From contig CP000053.1 in the NCBI GenBank assembly GCA_000012145.1, positions 248,001 to 312,000 on the forward strand: DNA of 64,000 bases. The letters run 5' to 3'. Of the stretch, positions 56,264 through 64,000 are shown piece by piece. This DNA comes from Rickettsia felis URRWXCal2. Its GTDB lineage: Bacteria > Pseudomonadota > Alphaproteobacteria > Rickettsiales > Rickettsiaceae. Each line of letters starts with the position of its first letter. Positions within the stretch are counted from its first letter, which is position 1. Under the pieces are notes generated by a model, which saw nothing but the letters and a program-made list of their open reading frames with translations, was not told where the DNA came from and did not search any database. The translations under genes were made by a program, and so were the position numbers.

Positions 56264-57448
56264 ATGGCAAAAGCAAAATTTGAACGAACTAAACCGCACG
56301 TTAATATAGGTACGATCGGTCACGTAGATCACGGTAAAACTTCCTTAACGGCAGCAATAACTATAGTACTTGCTAAGACAGGTGGAGCAAAAGCTACAGC
56401 GTATGATCAAATTGATGCTGCTCCTGAAGAAAAAGAAAGAGGTATAACTATTTCTACTGCACACGTAGAATATGAGACTAAAAATAGACACTATGCACAC
56501 GTAGATTGTCCGGGACACGCTGACTATGTAAAGAACATGATAACCGGTGCCGCTCAGATGGACGGTGCAATATTAGTAGTTTCTGCTGCTGATGGTCCTA
56601 TGCCGCAAACTAGAGAGCATATATTACTAGCAAAACAGGTAGGTGTACCTGCTATGGTAGTATTCTTAAATAAAGTAGATATGGTTGATGATCCTGATCT
56701 ATTAGAACTAGTAGAGATGGAAGTAAGGGAATTATTATCAAAATACGGTTTCCCGGGTGATGAAATACCTATTATTAAAGGTTCTGCACTTCAAGCTTTA
56801 GAAGGAAAGCCTGAAGGTGAAAAAGCTATTAATGAGTTAATGGATGCAGTAGATAGCTATATACCGCAGCCTGTAAGAGCTACGGATAAACTTTTCTTAA
56901 TGCCGATAGAAGATGTATTCTCTATTTCAGGAAGAGGTACTGTTGTAACCGGTAGAGTAGAGTCAGGAATAATTAAGTTAGGTGAGGAAATTGAAATAGT
57001 TGGTCTAAAAGATACGCAAAAAACTACCTGTACCGGTGTAGAAATGTTCAGAAAATTACTTGATGAAGGACAAGCCGGAGATAATGTCGGTATATTACTA
57101 CGCGGTACAAAAAGAGAAGAAGTTGAAAGAGGACAAGTTCTCGCAAAACCTGGTAGCATAAAACCGCATGATAAGTTTGAAGCTGAAGTATATGTGCTTA
57201 GTAAAGAAGAAGGTGGACGTCATACCCCATTTACTAATGACTATCGTCCGCAGTTCTATTTTAGAACAACAGACGTTACCGGTACAATAAAATTGCCTGC
57301 TGATAAGCAGATGGTTATGCCTGGAGATAATGCTACTTTTACGGTGGAATTAATTAAACCGATTGCTATGCAGGAAGGGTTAAAATTCTCTATACGTGAA
57401 GGTGGTAGAACAGTGGGTGCCGGCGTAGTAACTAAAATAAATAATTAA
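56264..57448 (+). CDS. tuf: Elongation factor Tu
   Basis: 394 residues, full length. The GTPase motifs GHVDHGKT (19-26), DCPGH and NKVD, the effector segment [13 protein letters not shown], and all three domains are present. It carries aminoacyl-tRNA to the ribosome. It is placed after two tRNA genes and before rpsJ, whereas most bacteria have it after fusA in the str operon; this separation is documented for Rickettsia. A terminator-like hairpin follows. Confidence 0.98.
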   Translation: MAKAKFERTKPHVNIGTIGHVDHGKTSLTAAITIVLAKTGGAKATAYDQIDAAPEEKERGITISTAHVEYETKNRHYAHVDCPGHADYVKNMITGAAQMDGAILVVSAADGPMPQTREHILLAKQVGVPAMVVFLNKVDMVDDPDLLELVEMEVRELLSKYGFPGDEIPIIKGSALQALEGKPEGEKAINELMDAVDSYIPQPVRATDKLFLMPIEDVFSISGRGTVVTGRVESGIIKLGEEIEIVGLKDTQKTTCTGVEMFRKLLDEGQAGDNVGILLRGTKREEVERGQVLAKPGSIKPHDKFEAEVYVLSKEEGGRHTPFTNDYRPQFYFRTTDVTGTIKLPADKQMVMPGDNATFTVELIKPIAMQEGLKFSIREGGRTVGAGVVTKINN

Positions 57449-57458
57449 TTGATTTTAT

Positions 57459-57490
57459 AAATACCTATTATTTTTTAATAATAGGTATTT
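57459..57490 (+). terminator. Hairpin between tuf and rpsJ
   Basis: A perfect 14-bp stem, AAATACCTATTATT / AATAATAGGTATTT, with a TTTT loop, followed by ATATTTT. It probably terminates or attenuates tuf transcription before the S10 operon; the T run is interrupted, so partial read-through is plausible. Confidence 0.65.
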
Positions 57491-57543
57491 ATATTTTAAG
57501 ATGTCTGAAAAACATCTTGCTGTTTAAATATTAGGTTTACTGA

Positions 57544-57861
57544 ATGAAAAATAAAATCAAAATTCGTTTAAAATCATTTGATCACCGTAGTCTTGATCAA
57601 GCTACAAAAGAGATAGTTAGTGCTGTTAAAAGAACATTTGCTAACATTAATGGTCCTATTCCTTTACCTAGAAAAATTGAAAGATTTACCGTAAATAGGT
57701 CTCCTCATGTACATAAGAAGTCAAGAGAGCAATTTGAAATTAGAAAGCATAAAAGATTATTAGTTATAGATGATCCGAATCCGGCGGTTGTTGATGCTTT
57801 AAGTAAAGTTGATTTAGCAGCAGGTGTTGATGTAGTGATTGAATTAGAGAGTGGGGAATAA
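57544..57861 (+). CDS. rpsJ: Ribosomal protein S10
   Basis: 105 residues. [19 protein letters not shown] and the loop [20 protein letters not shown] are the S10 core. A 30S head protein and the first gene of the S10 operon. It ends directly at the rplC ATG (TAA-ATG with no spacer). Confidence 0.97.
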   Translation: MKNKIKIRLKSFDHRSLDQATKEIVSAVKRTFANINGPIPLPRKIERFTVNRSPHVHKKSREQFEIRKHKRLLVIDDPNPAVVDALSKVDLAAGVDVVIELESGE

Positions 57862-58509
57862 ATGAGAACCGGTATAATTGCTCAAAAAATTGGGATGACT
57901 AGTGTTTTTAATGATAAAGGAGAAAGAATTTCTTTGACATTAGTAAAAGTTGATGATTGTCAAGTGGTAGGGCATAAAACTCTAGAAAAACATGGATATA
58001 ATGCTTTGGTTATAGGTATAAAAGATAAAAAAATATCTAGAGTAACCAAGCCTATGAAACAAGTTTTTGCTAATGCTAAAATATCTCCTAAAACTAAATT
58101 AAAAGAATTTAGAATTTCTGAAGAGAATTTTATTGATATAGCAGCAAGTCTAGAAGTAGATTATTTTACGGCAGGACAATTTGTGGATATAACGGCAACT
58201 ACTATAGGTAAAGGGTTTGCCGGTAGTATGAAAAGACATAATTTTAGAGGTCTTGAAGCTTCTCACGGTGTTTCTATATCCCATCGTTCGCACGGTTCTA
58301 CAGGACAAAGACAAGATCCGGGAAAGGTTTTCAAAGGCAAAAAAATGGCTGGTCATATGGGATGTAACCAAGTTACTATTCAAAATTTGAAAATATTTGC
58401 CGTTGATAAAGAGCGTAAGCTTATTATGATTCAGGGTAGTATACCTGGTCACAAAAATTCGTATCTTTCAGTAAAAGATGCAATAAAAAAGATTTCAATA
58501 ACTGTATAA
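57862..58509 (+). CDS. rplC: Ribosomal protein L3
   Basis: 215 residues. The L3 signature [13 protein letters not shown]...[14 protein letters not shown] (about 119-153) is complete. It lines the peptidyl-transferase region of 23S rRNA. The last 30 bases before a 272-base gap are normal coding sequence; that gap, unusual in this operon, holds a PAL-A element. Confidence 0.97.
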   Translation: MRTGIIAQKIGMTSVFNDKGERISLTLVKVDDCQVVGHKTLEKHGYNALVIGIKDKKISRVTKPMKQVFANAKISPKTKLKEFRISEENFIDIAASLEVDYFTAGQFVDITATTIGKGFAGSMKRHNFRGLEASHGVSISHRSHGSTGQRQDPGKVFKGKKMAGHMGCNQVTIQNLKIFAVDKERKLIMIQGSIPGHKNSYLSVKDAIKKISITV

Positions 58510-58517
58510 TAGATATT

Positions 58518-58682
58518 TAGAGGCTACCAGTAAATGAATTTTAATTAATAATTAAAGAGCTTTTTTAGCGAAAATTGACAAGATTTTTGCAGGAATATTA
58601 TTCATATTTCAAAAAAATCTTATAATTTACAGCAAAAAAGAATTAAATTATCGGTTAAAATTTGTTTATTGATAACCTCTTA
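58518..58682. repeat. PAL-A palindromic element, copy D, inside the S10 operon
   Basis: Starting 9 bases after the rplC stop: arms TAGAGGCTACCAGTAAATGA and mirrored ATAACCTCTTA, with the PAL-A core between (GCGAAAATTGACAAGATTTT ... AAATCTTATAATTTACAGC). TTAGA occurs on both outer sides (58517-58521, 58680-58684). The remaining 99 bases to rplD are AT-rich. Confidence 0.8.
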
Positions 58683-58781
58683 GACATGTTTGTTGAGGTT
58701 AAAGATTATTAAATTAACAAAACGCCATGCAATATTATTTATATAAAAGTTTTATATAAGACTGTATAAGGTTAAATAAAG

Positions 58782-59405
58782 ATGAAAACTAAAATATTAA
58801 GTCTTGCTAATGAAGAAGTTGGTGAGATTAGCTTAAACGAAGATATATTTGCTGTTGAATTTATCAGAGATGATATAATAAAGCAGGTTATTGATTGGCA
58901 GAGAGCTAAAGCAATGTCTGGTAACCATAAAACTAAAACAGTATCAGAAGTATCAGGAACCACAAAAAAACCTTTTAAGCAAAAAGGTACAGGTAATGCA
59001 AGACAAGGCTCCCTTAGATCGGTACAGATGCGTGGTGGTGGTGTAGCTCACGGACCTAGAGTACGTAGTCATGCAACAAAGTTACCTAAAAAAGTACGAA
59101 AACTTGGTTTAATTCATGCTTTATCCGAGAAATTCGCTGAAGGAAAATTATTAGTAATAGATTCTTTAAAGCTAGATAAGCCTAAAACTTCTGTTCTTGT
59201 AAATATATTAAACAAATTTCAAGGGAAAAGTTTCTTTGTAATAGACGGAAATGAAGTAGATACTAATTTTTCTTTAGCTGCAAAAAATATTTATAATACT
59301 GTGATTGTTCCACAAATAGGAGCAAATGTTTATGATATAATACGACATGAATATGTCCTATTATCACAAGAAGCAGTGAGCGTTTTAGAAGAGAGGTTAA
59401 GATGA
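58782..59405 (+). CDS. rplD: Ribosomal protein L4
   Basis: 207 residues. The extended-loop sequence KPFKQKGTGNARQGSLRSVQ (about 66-85), which reaches into the exit tunnel, is intact. It assembles early on 23S rRNA. Overlaps rplW by 4 bases (ATGA). Confidence 0.97.
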   Translation: MKTKILSLANEEVGEISLNEDIFAVEFIRDDIIKQVIDWQRAKAMSGNHKTKTVSEVSGTTKKPFKQKGTGNARQGSLRSVQMRGGGVAHGPRVRSHATKLPKKVRKLGLIHALSEKFAEGKLLVIDSLKLDKPKTSVLVNILNKFQGKSFFVIDGNEVDTNFSLAAKNIYNTVIVPQIGANVYDIIRHEYVLLSQEAVSVLEERLR

Positions 59406-59698
59406 GTTCTTATAAATACTACGATTTAATTAGAAAACCTATTATTACAGAAAAAACTACAACCCTTTCGGAACAAAATAAATACGCTTTTTATGTAGAT
59501 AAATTTGCTGAAAAACTTACCGTTAAAAAGGCTATAGAAGAAATATTTAAAGTAAAAGTAAAAAAAGTGAATATTTTAAACGTTAAAGGTAAGAAGAAAA
59601 GATTTAAAGGAATTATAGGGACTCAAATCAATAGAAAGAAAGCTATTGTTACATTAGAAAAAGACCATAATATCGATTTTGCCGGAGGAATTAAATAA
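59402..59698 (+). CDS. rplW: Ribosomal protein L23
   Basis: 98 residues. IRKPIITEKTTTL and YAFYVDKFAEKLTVKKAIEE match L23, the tunnel-exit protein that docks trigger factor and SRP. It ends immediately before the rplB ATG. Confidence 0.96.
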   Translation: MSSYKYYDLIRKPIITEKTTTLSEQNKYAFYVDKFAEKLTVKKAIEEIFKVKVKKVNILNVKGKKKRFKGIIGTQINRKKAIVTLEKDHNIDFAGGIK

Positions 59699-60520
59699 AT
59701 GGCTTTAAAAAACTTTAATCCAATTACTCCTTCTCTTAGAGAGTTAGTTCAAGTTGATAAAACTAGTTTATGGAAAGGCAGACCTTTAAAATCTTTGACC
59801 AAAGGTATATCTAAAACCGGTGGACGAAATAATCAAGGTAGAATTACTTCTTGGCACAGAGGTGGAGGACACAAAAAATTATATCGTATTATTGATTTTA
59901 AAAGAAATAAAATAGATATTTCTGCTATTGTTGAAAGAATAGAGTATGACCCTAATAGAACTGCTTTTATTGCTTTGATAAAATATGAAGATGGGGAATA
60001 TTCTTATATTCTAGCACCGCAAAAATTATCTGTAGGTGATAGAGTAATATCAAGCCAAGATGCTGATATAAAAATAGGAAATTGTTTACCTTTAAAATTC
60101 ATTCCTACCGGTACTACTTTACATAATGTTGAAATGAAAGTGGGTAAGGGTGGTCAAATTGCAAGGTCTGCAGGTACTTCAGTAGATCTAGTGGGTAAAG
60201 ATTCAGGGTATGCTCAGATTAAATTAAGATCAGGTGAATTTAGGTTAGTACCTTTAGATTGTAAAGCTACTATAGGTAGTATATCTAACCCGGATCAAAA
60301 AAATATTAATTTAGGCAAAGCAGGTAGAAATAGATGGCTCGGTTGGAGACCGCATGTTAGAGGTGTAGCAATGAATCCTGTAGATCACCCTCATGGCGGT
60401 GGTGAAGGTAAAACTTCAGGAGGACGCCATCCTGTTACTCCTTGGGGATTCCCAACAAAGGGTAAGAAGACACGTAAAAATAAACGTACTTCAAAATTTA
60501 TCGTAAAGAAAAGAAAATAG
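59699..60520 (+). CDS. rplB: Ribosomal protein L2
   Basis: 273 residues. [20 protein letters not shown] in the N-terminal part and [20 protein letters not shown] (about 224-243), containing the conserved histidine near the peptidyl-transferase centre, are both present. Confidence 0.97.
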   Translation: MALKNFNPITPSLRELVQVDKTSLWKGRPLKSLTKGISKTGGRNNQGRITSWHRGGGHKKLYRIIDFKRNKIDISAIVERIEYDPNRTAFIALIKYEDGEYSYILAPQKLSVGDRVISSQDADIKIGNCLPLKFIPTGTTLHNVEMKVGKGGQIARSAGTSVDLVGKDSGYAQIKLRSGEFRLVPLDCKATIGSISNPDQKNINLGKAGRNRWLGWRPHVRGVAMNPVDHPHGGGEGKTSGGRHPVTPWGFPTKGKKTRKNKRTSKFIVKKRK

Positions 60521-60544
60521 ATTTTAAATTAATTAGGTATTAGT

Positions 60545-60823
60545 ATGGCACGTTCAATATGGAAAGGGCCTTTTGTAGACGGTTATTTAATAAAGAAAGT
60601 TCAAAAATTAATGGAATCAGGTAAATCTGAAATGATTAAAACTTGGTCTAGAAGATCAACGATTTTGCCTATTTTTGTAGGGTTTACCTTTTCTGTTCAT
60701 AATGGAAATAAATTTATTCCGGTTTCTGTAAATGAAGAAATGGTTGGAAGAAAATTAGGTGAGTTTGCTCCTACTAGAACATTTCACGGTCATGGAGCAG
60801 ATAAAAAAGTCAAAAGAAAGTAA
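60545..60823 (+). CDS. rpsS: Ribosomal protein S19
   Basis: 92 residues. [20 protein letters not shown] and [20 protein letters not shown] are the S19 signature. A 30S head protein contacting the A-site finger. Confidence 0.97.
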   Translation: MARSIWKGPFVDGYLIKKVQKLMESGKSEMIKTWSRRSTILPIFVGFTFSVHNGNKFIPVSVNEEMVGRKLGEFAPTRTFHGHGADKKVKRK

Positions 60824-60831
60824 AGATTTAT

Positions 60832-61191
60832 ATGGTACAGGAAAATAAAAATTTTGCTACGGCAAAAGCTAAATCTATTAGAGTAAGTCCAAGGAAGCTA
60901 AATTTAGTTGCAGCTTTTATTAGAAATATGAAAGTATCTGAAGCATTGGTACAATTAACTTTTTCTCCTAAAAAAATTGCAAAAGTTGTAAAAGATTGTT
61001 TACAATCTGCTGTTGCAAATGCTGAAAATAATTTAGGTCTAGATATAGATAGATTGGTTATTACTAAGGCGACTGTAGGTAAGGCTTTAGTAATGAAAAG
61101 AGTTATGCCAAGAGCAAAAGGAAGAGCAACTAGAATAAATAAGTTTTTTAGTAATCTTTATATAACTGTTACAGAAAAAGAGGATAATTAA
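60832..61191 (+). CDS. rplV: Ribosomal protein L22
   Basis: 119 residues. [15 protein letters not shown] and the beta-hairpin region [20 protein letters not shown], which lines the exit tunnel, are complete. One base separates it from rpsC. Confidence 0.96.
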   Translation: MVQENKNFATAKAKSIRVSPRKLNLVAAFIRNMKVSEALVQLTFSPKKIAKVVKDCLQSAVANAENNLGLDIDRLVITKATVGKALVMKRVMPRAKGRATRINKFFSNLYITVTEKEDN

Positions 61192-61192
61192 A

Positions 61193-61846
61193 ATGGGGCA
61201 GAAAGTTTGTGCACATGGTTTTAGAGTTGGACCGACTTTAATTAAAGGTTGGGATTCCGTATTATATGCAGAAAAACATTATAAAACTCTTTTTATACAA
61301 GATTTAAAAATTAGGGATTTAATAAATAAGGGTTTTAATCAAGCTCAAGTTAGCAGAGTTTTAATTGAACGTCCTTCTAATAAAAGTATTATAATTAATA
61401 TTAATGCCAAAAAACCAAATATCATTATCGGTAGAAACGGTAGTGAAATTGATAAGATAAAAAAAGCTATCGAGAAAATGACTTCTTTAAAAGAAGTTTA
61501 TATAAATATTCACGAAGTTAGAAAATTTAATATAGATGCTGCTATAGTAGCTCAAACTATAGCACTACAGCTTGAAAAAAGAGTTTCTTTTAGAAAAGCC
61601 ATGAAAACAGCAATTCAGGCTTCATTTAAACAAGGTGGACAAGGTATAAGAGTTAGTTGTTCAGGACGACTTGGAGGTGCTGAAATTGCTAGAACCGAGT
61701 GGTATATAGAAGGAAGAATGCCGTTACACACTTTAAGAGCTGATATTGATTATTCAACAGCTGAGGCTATAACTACTTATGGAATTATAGGGGTTAAAGT
61801 GTGGATTTATAAAGGTGAATATACAGAAAATAAAAGATATAATTAA
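61193..61846 (+). CDS. rpsC: Ribosomal protein S3
   Basis: 217 residues. The KH domain with [19 protein letters not shown] and the C-terminal signature [20 protein letters not shown] are present. It lines the mRNA entry channel. ATG preceded by GAGGATAATTAAA. Confidence 0.97.
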   Translation: MGQKVCAHGFRVGPTLIKGWDSVLYAEKHYKTLFIQDLKIRDLINKGFNQAQVSRVLIERPSNKSIIININAKKPNIIIGRNGSEIDKIKKAIEKMTSLKEVYINIHEVRKFNIDAAIVAQTIALQLEKRVSFRKAMKTAIQASFKQGGQGIRVSCSGRLGGAEIARTEWYIEGRMPLHTLRADIDYSTAEAITTYGIIGVKVWIYKGEYTENKRYN

Positions 61847-61860
61847 TTTTAAGTATTAAA

Positions 61861-62271
61861 ATGTTAGCTCCGAAAAAACAAAAATTTAGAAAAGCTCATA
61901 AGGGTAGAGTTGCTTCAAAAGCAAAAGCAGGTACGACGCTTGCTTTTGGATCATTCGGTCTAAAATCTATAGACGGTTGGCGTGTTACTGCAAGACAAAT
62001 AGAAGCAGGAAGAAAAGCTGCTACTAGATGTATGAAAAGGCAAGGAAGATTATGGATTCGTATTTTTCCGGATGTTCCCGTTTCTAAAAAGCCTGCCGAA
62101 GTAAGAATGGGTAAAGGTAAAGGTTCTCCTGAATTTTTTGCAGTTAGAGTTTCGCCTGGAAGAATTATGTTTGAAATTGAAGGGGTAGAAGAAAATGTTG
62201 CACTTAGAGCTTTGGAGCTTGCAAGTGCAAAATTACCTGTTAGAACAAGGATAGTGAGACGTTATGAATGA
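61861..62271 (+). CDS. rplP: Ribosomal protein L16
   Basis: 136 residues. The [17 protein letters not shown] start and the C-terminal [20 protein letters not shown] region match L16. It organises the tRNA-binding region of the 50S subunit. Overlaps rpmC by 8 bases. Confidence 0.97.
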   Translation: MLAPKKQKFRKAHKGRVASKAKAGTTLAFGSFGLKSIDGWRVTARQIEAGRKAATRCMKRQGRLWIRIFPDVPVSKKPAEVRMGKGKGSPEFFAVRVSPGRIMFEIEGVEENVALRALELASAKLPVRTRIVRRYE

Positions 62272-62479
62272 TTTAAAATTATTAAGAAGCAAGTTATCTA
62301 CTGAAACAATAGAAGAGCTTTATAAAAACCTTAATCTTTTAAAAAAAGAATTGTTTAATTTAAGATTTCAACAAGCTTTAGGTGAGTTAAAAAATACTAG
62401 TAGGTTTTCGTTAGTCAAAAAGTCTATAGCACGTATTAAAACTGAATTAACAAAAAGATCTAATAGTGAGGAATATTAA
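62264..62479 (+). CDS. rpmC: Ribosomal protein L29
   Basis: 71 residues, two helices with [20 protein letters not shown], the L29 signature. It lies at the tunnel exit beside L23. Its first 8 bases lie within rplP. Confidence 0.94.
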
Positions 62480-62480
62480 A

Positions 62481-62714
62481 ATGCCGAAAAGAGTGTTACA
62501 AGGCGTGGTTATAAGTTCAAAAGCTGATAAGACGGTTACAGTAAAAGTAGAAAGAAAGTTTAAGCATCCTATTTATAAAAAGTTCGTGAAAGTATCTAAA
62601 AAATATGCTGCTCATGATTCAGAAAATAAATATCAAGAAGGAGATAAAGTTAGTATAATTGAAAGTCGTCCTATCTCAAAAACCAAAACATGGTTAGTGG
62701 TAAATGGGGAATAA
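62481..62714 (+). CDS. rpsQ: Ribosomal protein S17
   Basis: 77 residues from the ATG at 62481 ([20 protein letters not shown]), with a GAGGA ribosome site 8 bases upstream. A GTG at 62466 is in frame but overlaps rpmC and that ribosome site, so it is unlikely. [14 protein letters not shown] is the C-terminal family signature. It binds the 5' domain of 16S rRNA. Confidence 0.96.
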
Positions 62715-62788
62715 AGTTTTTTAATCTTTGACTTTATAAGGTAGATTGTTTATTTTATCTCTCGTGTATAAAAAATTGGAAGTAGTTT

Positions 62789-63157
62789 ATGATTCAAATG
62801 CAGAGCATCTTGGAAGTTGCAGATAATTCCGGTGCTAAAAAAGTTATGTGTATTAAAGTTTTAGGTGGCTCTCACCATATGGTGGCAAAGCTGGGTGATG
62901 TTATAGTTGTATCTGTTAAAGAAGCTATACCCGGCGGTAAGGTTAAAAAGGGCGATGTTTATAAAGGCGTGATTGTTCGTACAAAGACCGGAGTAGTAAG
63001 ACCTGACGGTAGTACAATAAAATTTGATAAAAACGCATTAGTGCTTTTGAATAAACAAGATGAACCTATCGGTACTAGAGTTTTCGGTCCTGTTACAAGA
63101 GAACTTAGAGCGAAAAAATATGTTAGAATAATGTCGCTTGCAGAGGAAGTGTTATAA
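62789..63157 (+). CDS. rplN: Ribosomal protein L14
   Basis: 122 residues. [20 protein letters not shown] and the [20 protein letters not shown] segment are L14. It sits at the subunit interface. A 74-base gap separates it from rpsQ; rplX starts directly after its stop. Confidence 0.97.
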
Positions 63158-63487
63158 ATGATTAAATTAAAAGTAAAAAAAGGTGATGAAGTTGTTGTTA
63201 TTACCGGAAAGCACAAAGGAAAAAAAGGTAAAATATTAAAAGTTTTTCCTGAGGACAGTAAAGTAATTGTTTCTGGAGTAAATTTAGTAAAAAAGCATAC
63301 TAAACCTAATCAAATGAGTGAAGGCGGGATAATAACTAAAGAATTACCTATACATATCTCAAATATTGCACACATCGATCCAAAAACTGGTAACCCTACC
63401 AAAGTAGCTTTTAAATTCTTAGAAGACGGTTCTAAGGTTAGAGTAGCAAAGAAATCAGGGGAAATTATCGGTAAGGAAGGTAAATAA
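63158..63487 (+). CDS. rplX: Ribosomal protein L24
   Basis: 109 residues. The KOW motif [20 protein letters not shown] (4-23) starts the protein, as in all L24. One of the two assembly initiators of the 50S subunit. The stop TAA shares its last A with the rplE ATG. Confidence 0.96.
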
Positions 63488-64000
63488 TGTTAAGATTTAA
63501 AGAATTATATCAGCAAAAAATTATTGAAAACTTACAAAAAGAATTTTCTTATAAAAGTAAGCATGAAATACCGCAAATTAAGAAAATTGTTATAAATATG
63601 GGAGTAGGGGAAGCGATAGCCGATTCCAAAGTAATTAATAATGCGGTAAATGATCTTACTTTGATTTCCGGTCAGAAGCCGGTTGTAACGTTAGCAAGAA
63701 AATCTATTGCAACCTTTAAGTTACGCGAAAGTATGAAAATAGGCTGCAAGGTTACATTACGTAAAGATAGAATGTATGATTTTTTAGAAAGGCTAGTAAT
63801 TGTTGCGTTACCTCGTGTTAAAGAATTTCGCGGTTTTTCTTATAAAAGTTTTGACGGTAAAGGGAATTTTACTTTTGGATTAAAAGAGCAGATAGTTTTT
63901 CCTGAAATTAATTACGATAAAATCGATACAATAAGGGGTATGGATATTACAATCGTTACATCTGCTAAAACAGATAAAGAAAGTAAGTTTTTGTTATCAG
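63487..64000 (+). CDS. rplE: Ribosomal protein L5 (cut by window edge)
   Basis: 171 codons are visible; the family has about 179. [38 protein letters not shown] and the later [20 protein letters not shown] match L5, which binds 5S rRNA. Start shared with the rplX stop (TAATG). Confidence 0.96.
   Translation, partial: MLRFKELYQQKIIENLQKEFSYKSKHEIPQIKKIVINMGVGEAIADSKVINNAVNDLTLISGQKPVVTLARKSIATFKLRESMKIGCKVTLRKDRMYDFLERLVIVALPRVKEFRGFSYKSFDGKGNFTFGLKEQIVFPEINYDKIDTIRGMDITIVTSAKTDKESKFLLS

Noticed and set aside
58150..58452. Minus-strand open frame of 100 codons within rplC
   Set aside because: Antisense shadow of a well-supported ribosomal protein gene; the same holds for frames opposite tuf, valS, ftsZ, nfuA and rplN.

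Overview
The window reads as chromosome of a Rickettsia, an obligate intracellular alphaproteobacterium. The evidence is the strong AT bias, the gene content (tuf placed directly upstream of the S10 ribosomal operon behind tRNA-Tyr and tRNA-Gly, as described for Rickettsia), many decaying genes, and dozens of Rickettsia palindromic elements (RPEs), several inserted in frame inside housekeeping genes. The RPE load looks like a spotted-fever or transitional-group species, but I cannot name the species.

Layout. 1-6.1 kb: surface-polysaccharide style genes (two glycosyltransferases, two tandem LicD-type transferases), rmuC and a DUF4143 ATPase. 6.1-24.5 kb: housekeeping (valS, ubiA, tmk, metG, tatD, phaZ, manC, mutM, ubiE-ubiB) interleaved with accessory genes (Rpn-type nuclease, MFS transporter, HrgA-like putative nuclease). 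24.5-28.6 kb: Rickettsia-type hypothetical genes (a split two-repeat protein, a 593-residue helical-repeat protein) and a second DUF4143 ATPase. 28.6-38.7 kb: der with a SemiSWEET gene, xth with a broken binding-protein/UPF0126 channel fusion, xseA, and the envelope cluster lptD-surA-ksgA. 38.7-48.5 kb: accessory and decaying: small membrane protein, TPR pseudogene, serine-recombinase remnant running into tRNA-Leu, cspA, frameshifted DEAD-box helicase, AmpG-like transporter without a normal start codon, ankyrin protein. 48.5-55.7 kb: nfuA, ecotin, ftsZ, a vapBC-type toxin-antitoxin pair, fumC, rlmB. 55.8 kb to the end: tRNA-Tyr, tRNA-Gly, tuf and the S10 operon from rpsJ into rplE, which is cut by the window edge.

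The most unusual structure is in the repeats. Besides ordinary RPEs there is a dispersed family (called PAL-A here) with an approximately 85-bp conserved core set inside long, differing palindromic arms. Full copies lie at 39.3, 43.8, 52.0 (just upstream of ftsZ) and 58.5 kb (inside the S10 operon, between rplC and rplD). The 39.3-kb copy has an apparent 8-bp target duplication and an 'empty' relative at 27.2 kb. Two nested elements (18.97 and 38.74 kb) with GTTGTTGCAT-type termini also show 8-9 bp flanking direct repeats. Together these suggest that the palindromes moved as small non-autonomous elements.

Gene decay is visible at single-base resolution: an in-frame stop in the binding-protein/channel fusion, a nonsense codon trimming ksgA, an extra A in a poly-A tract of the helicase, an AUA in place of the ampG start behind a perfect Shine-Dalgarno sequence, and a tandem duplication whose second unit still carries the 3' ends of both original neighbours of licD.
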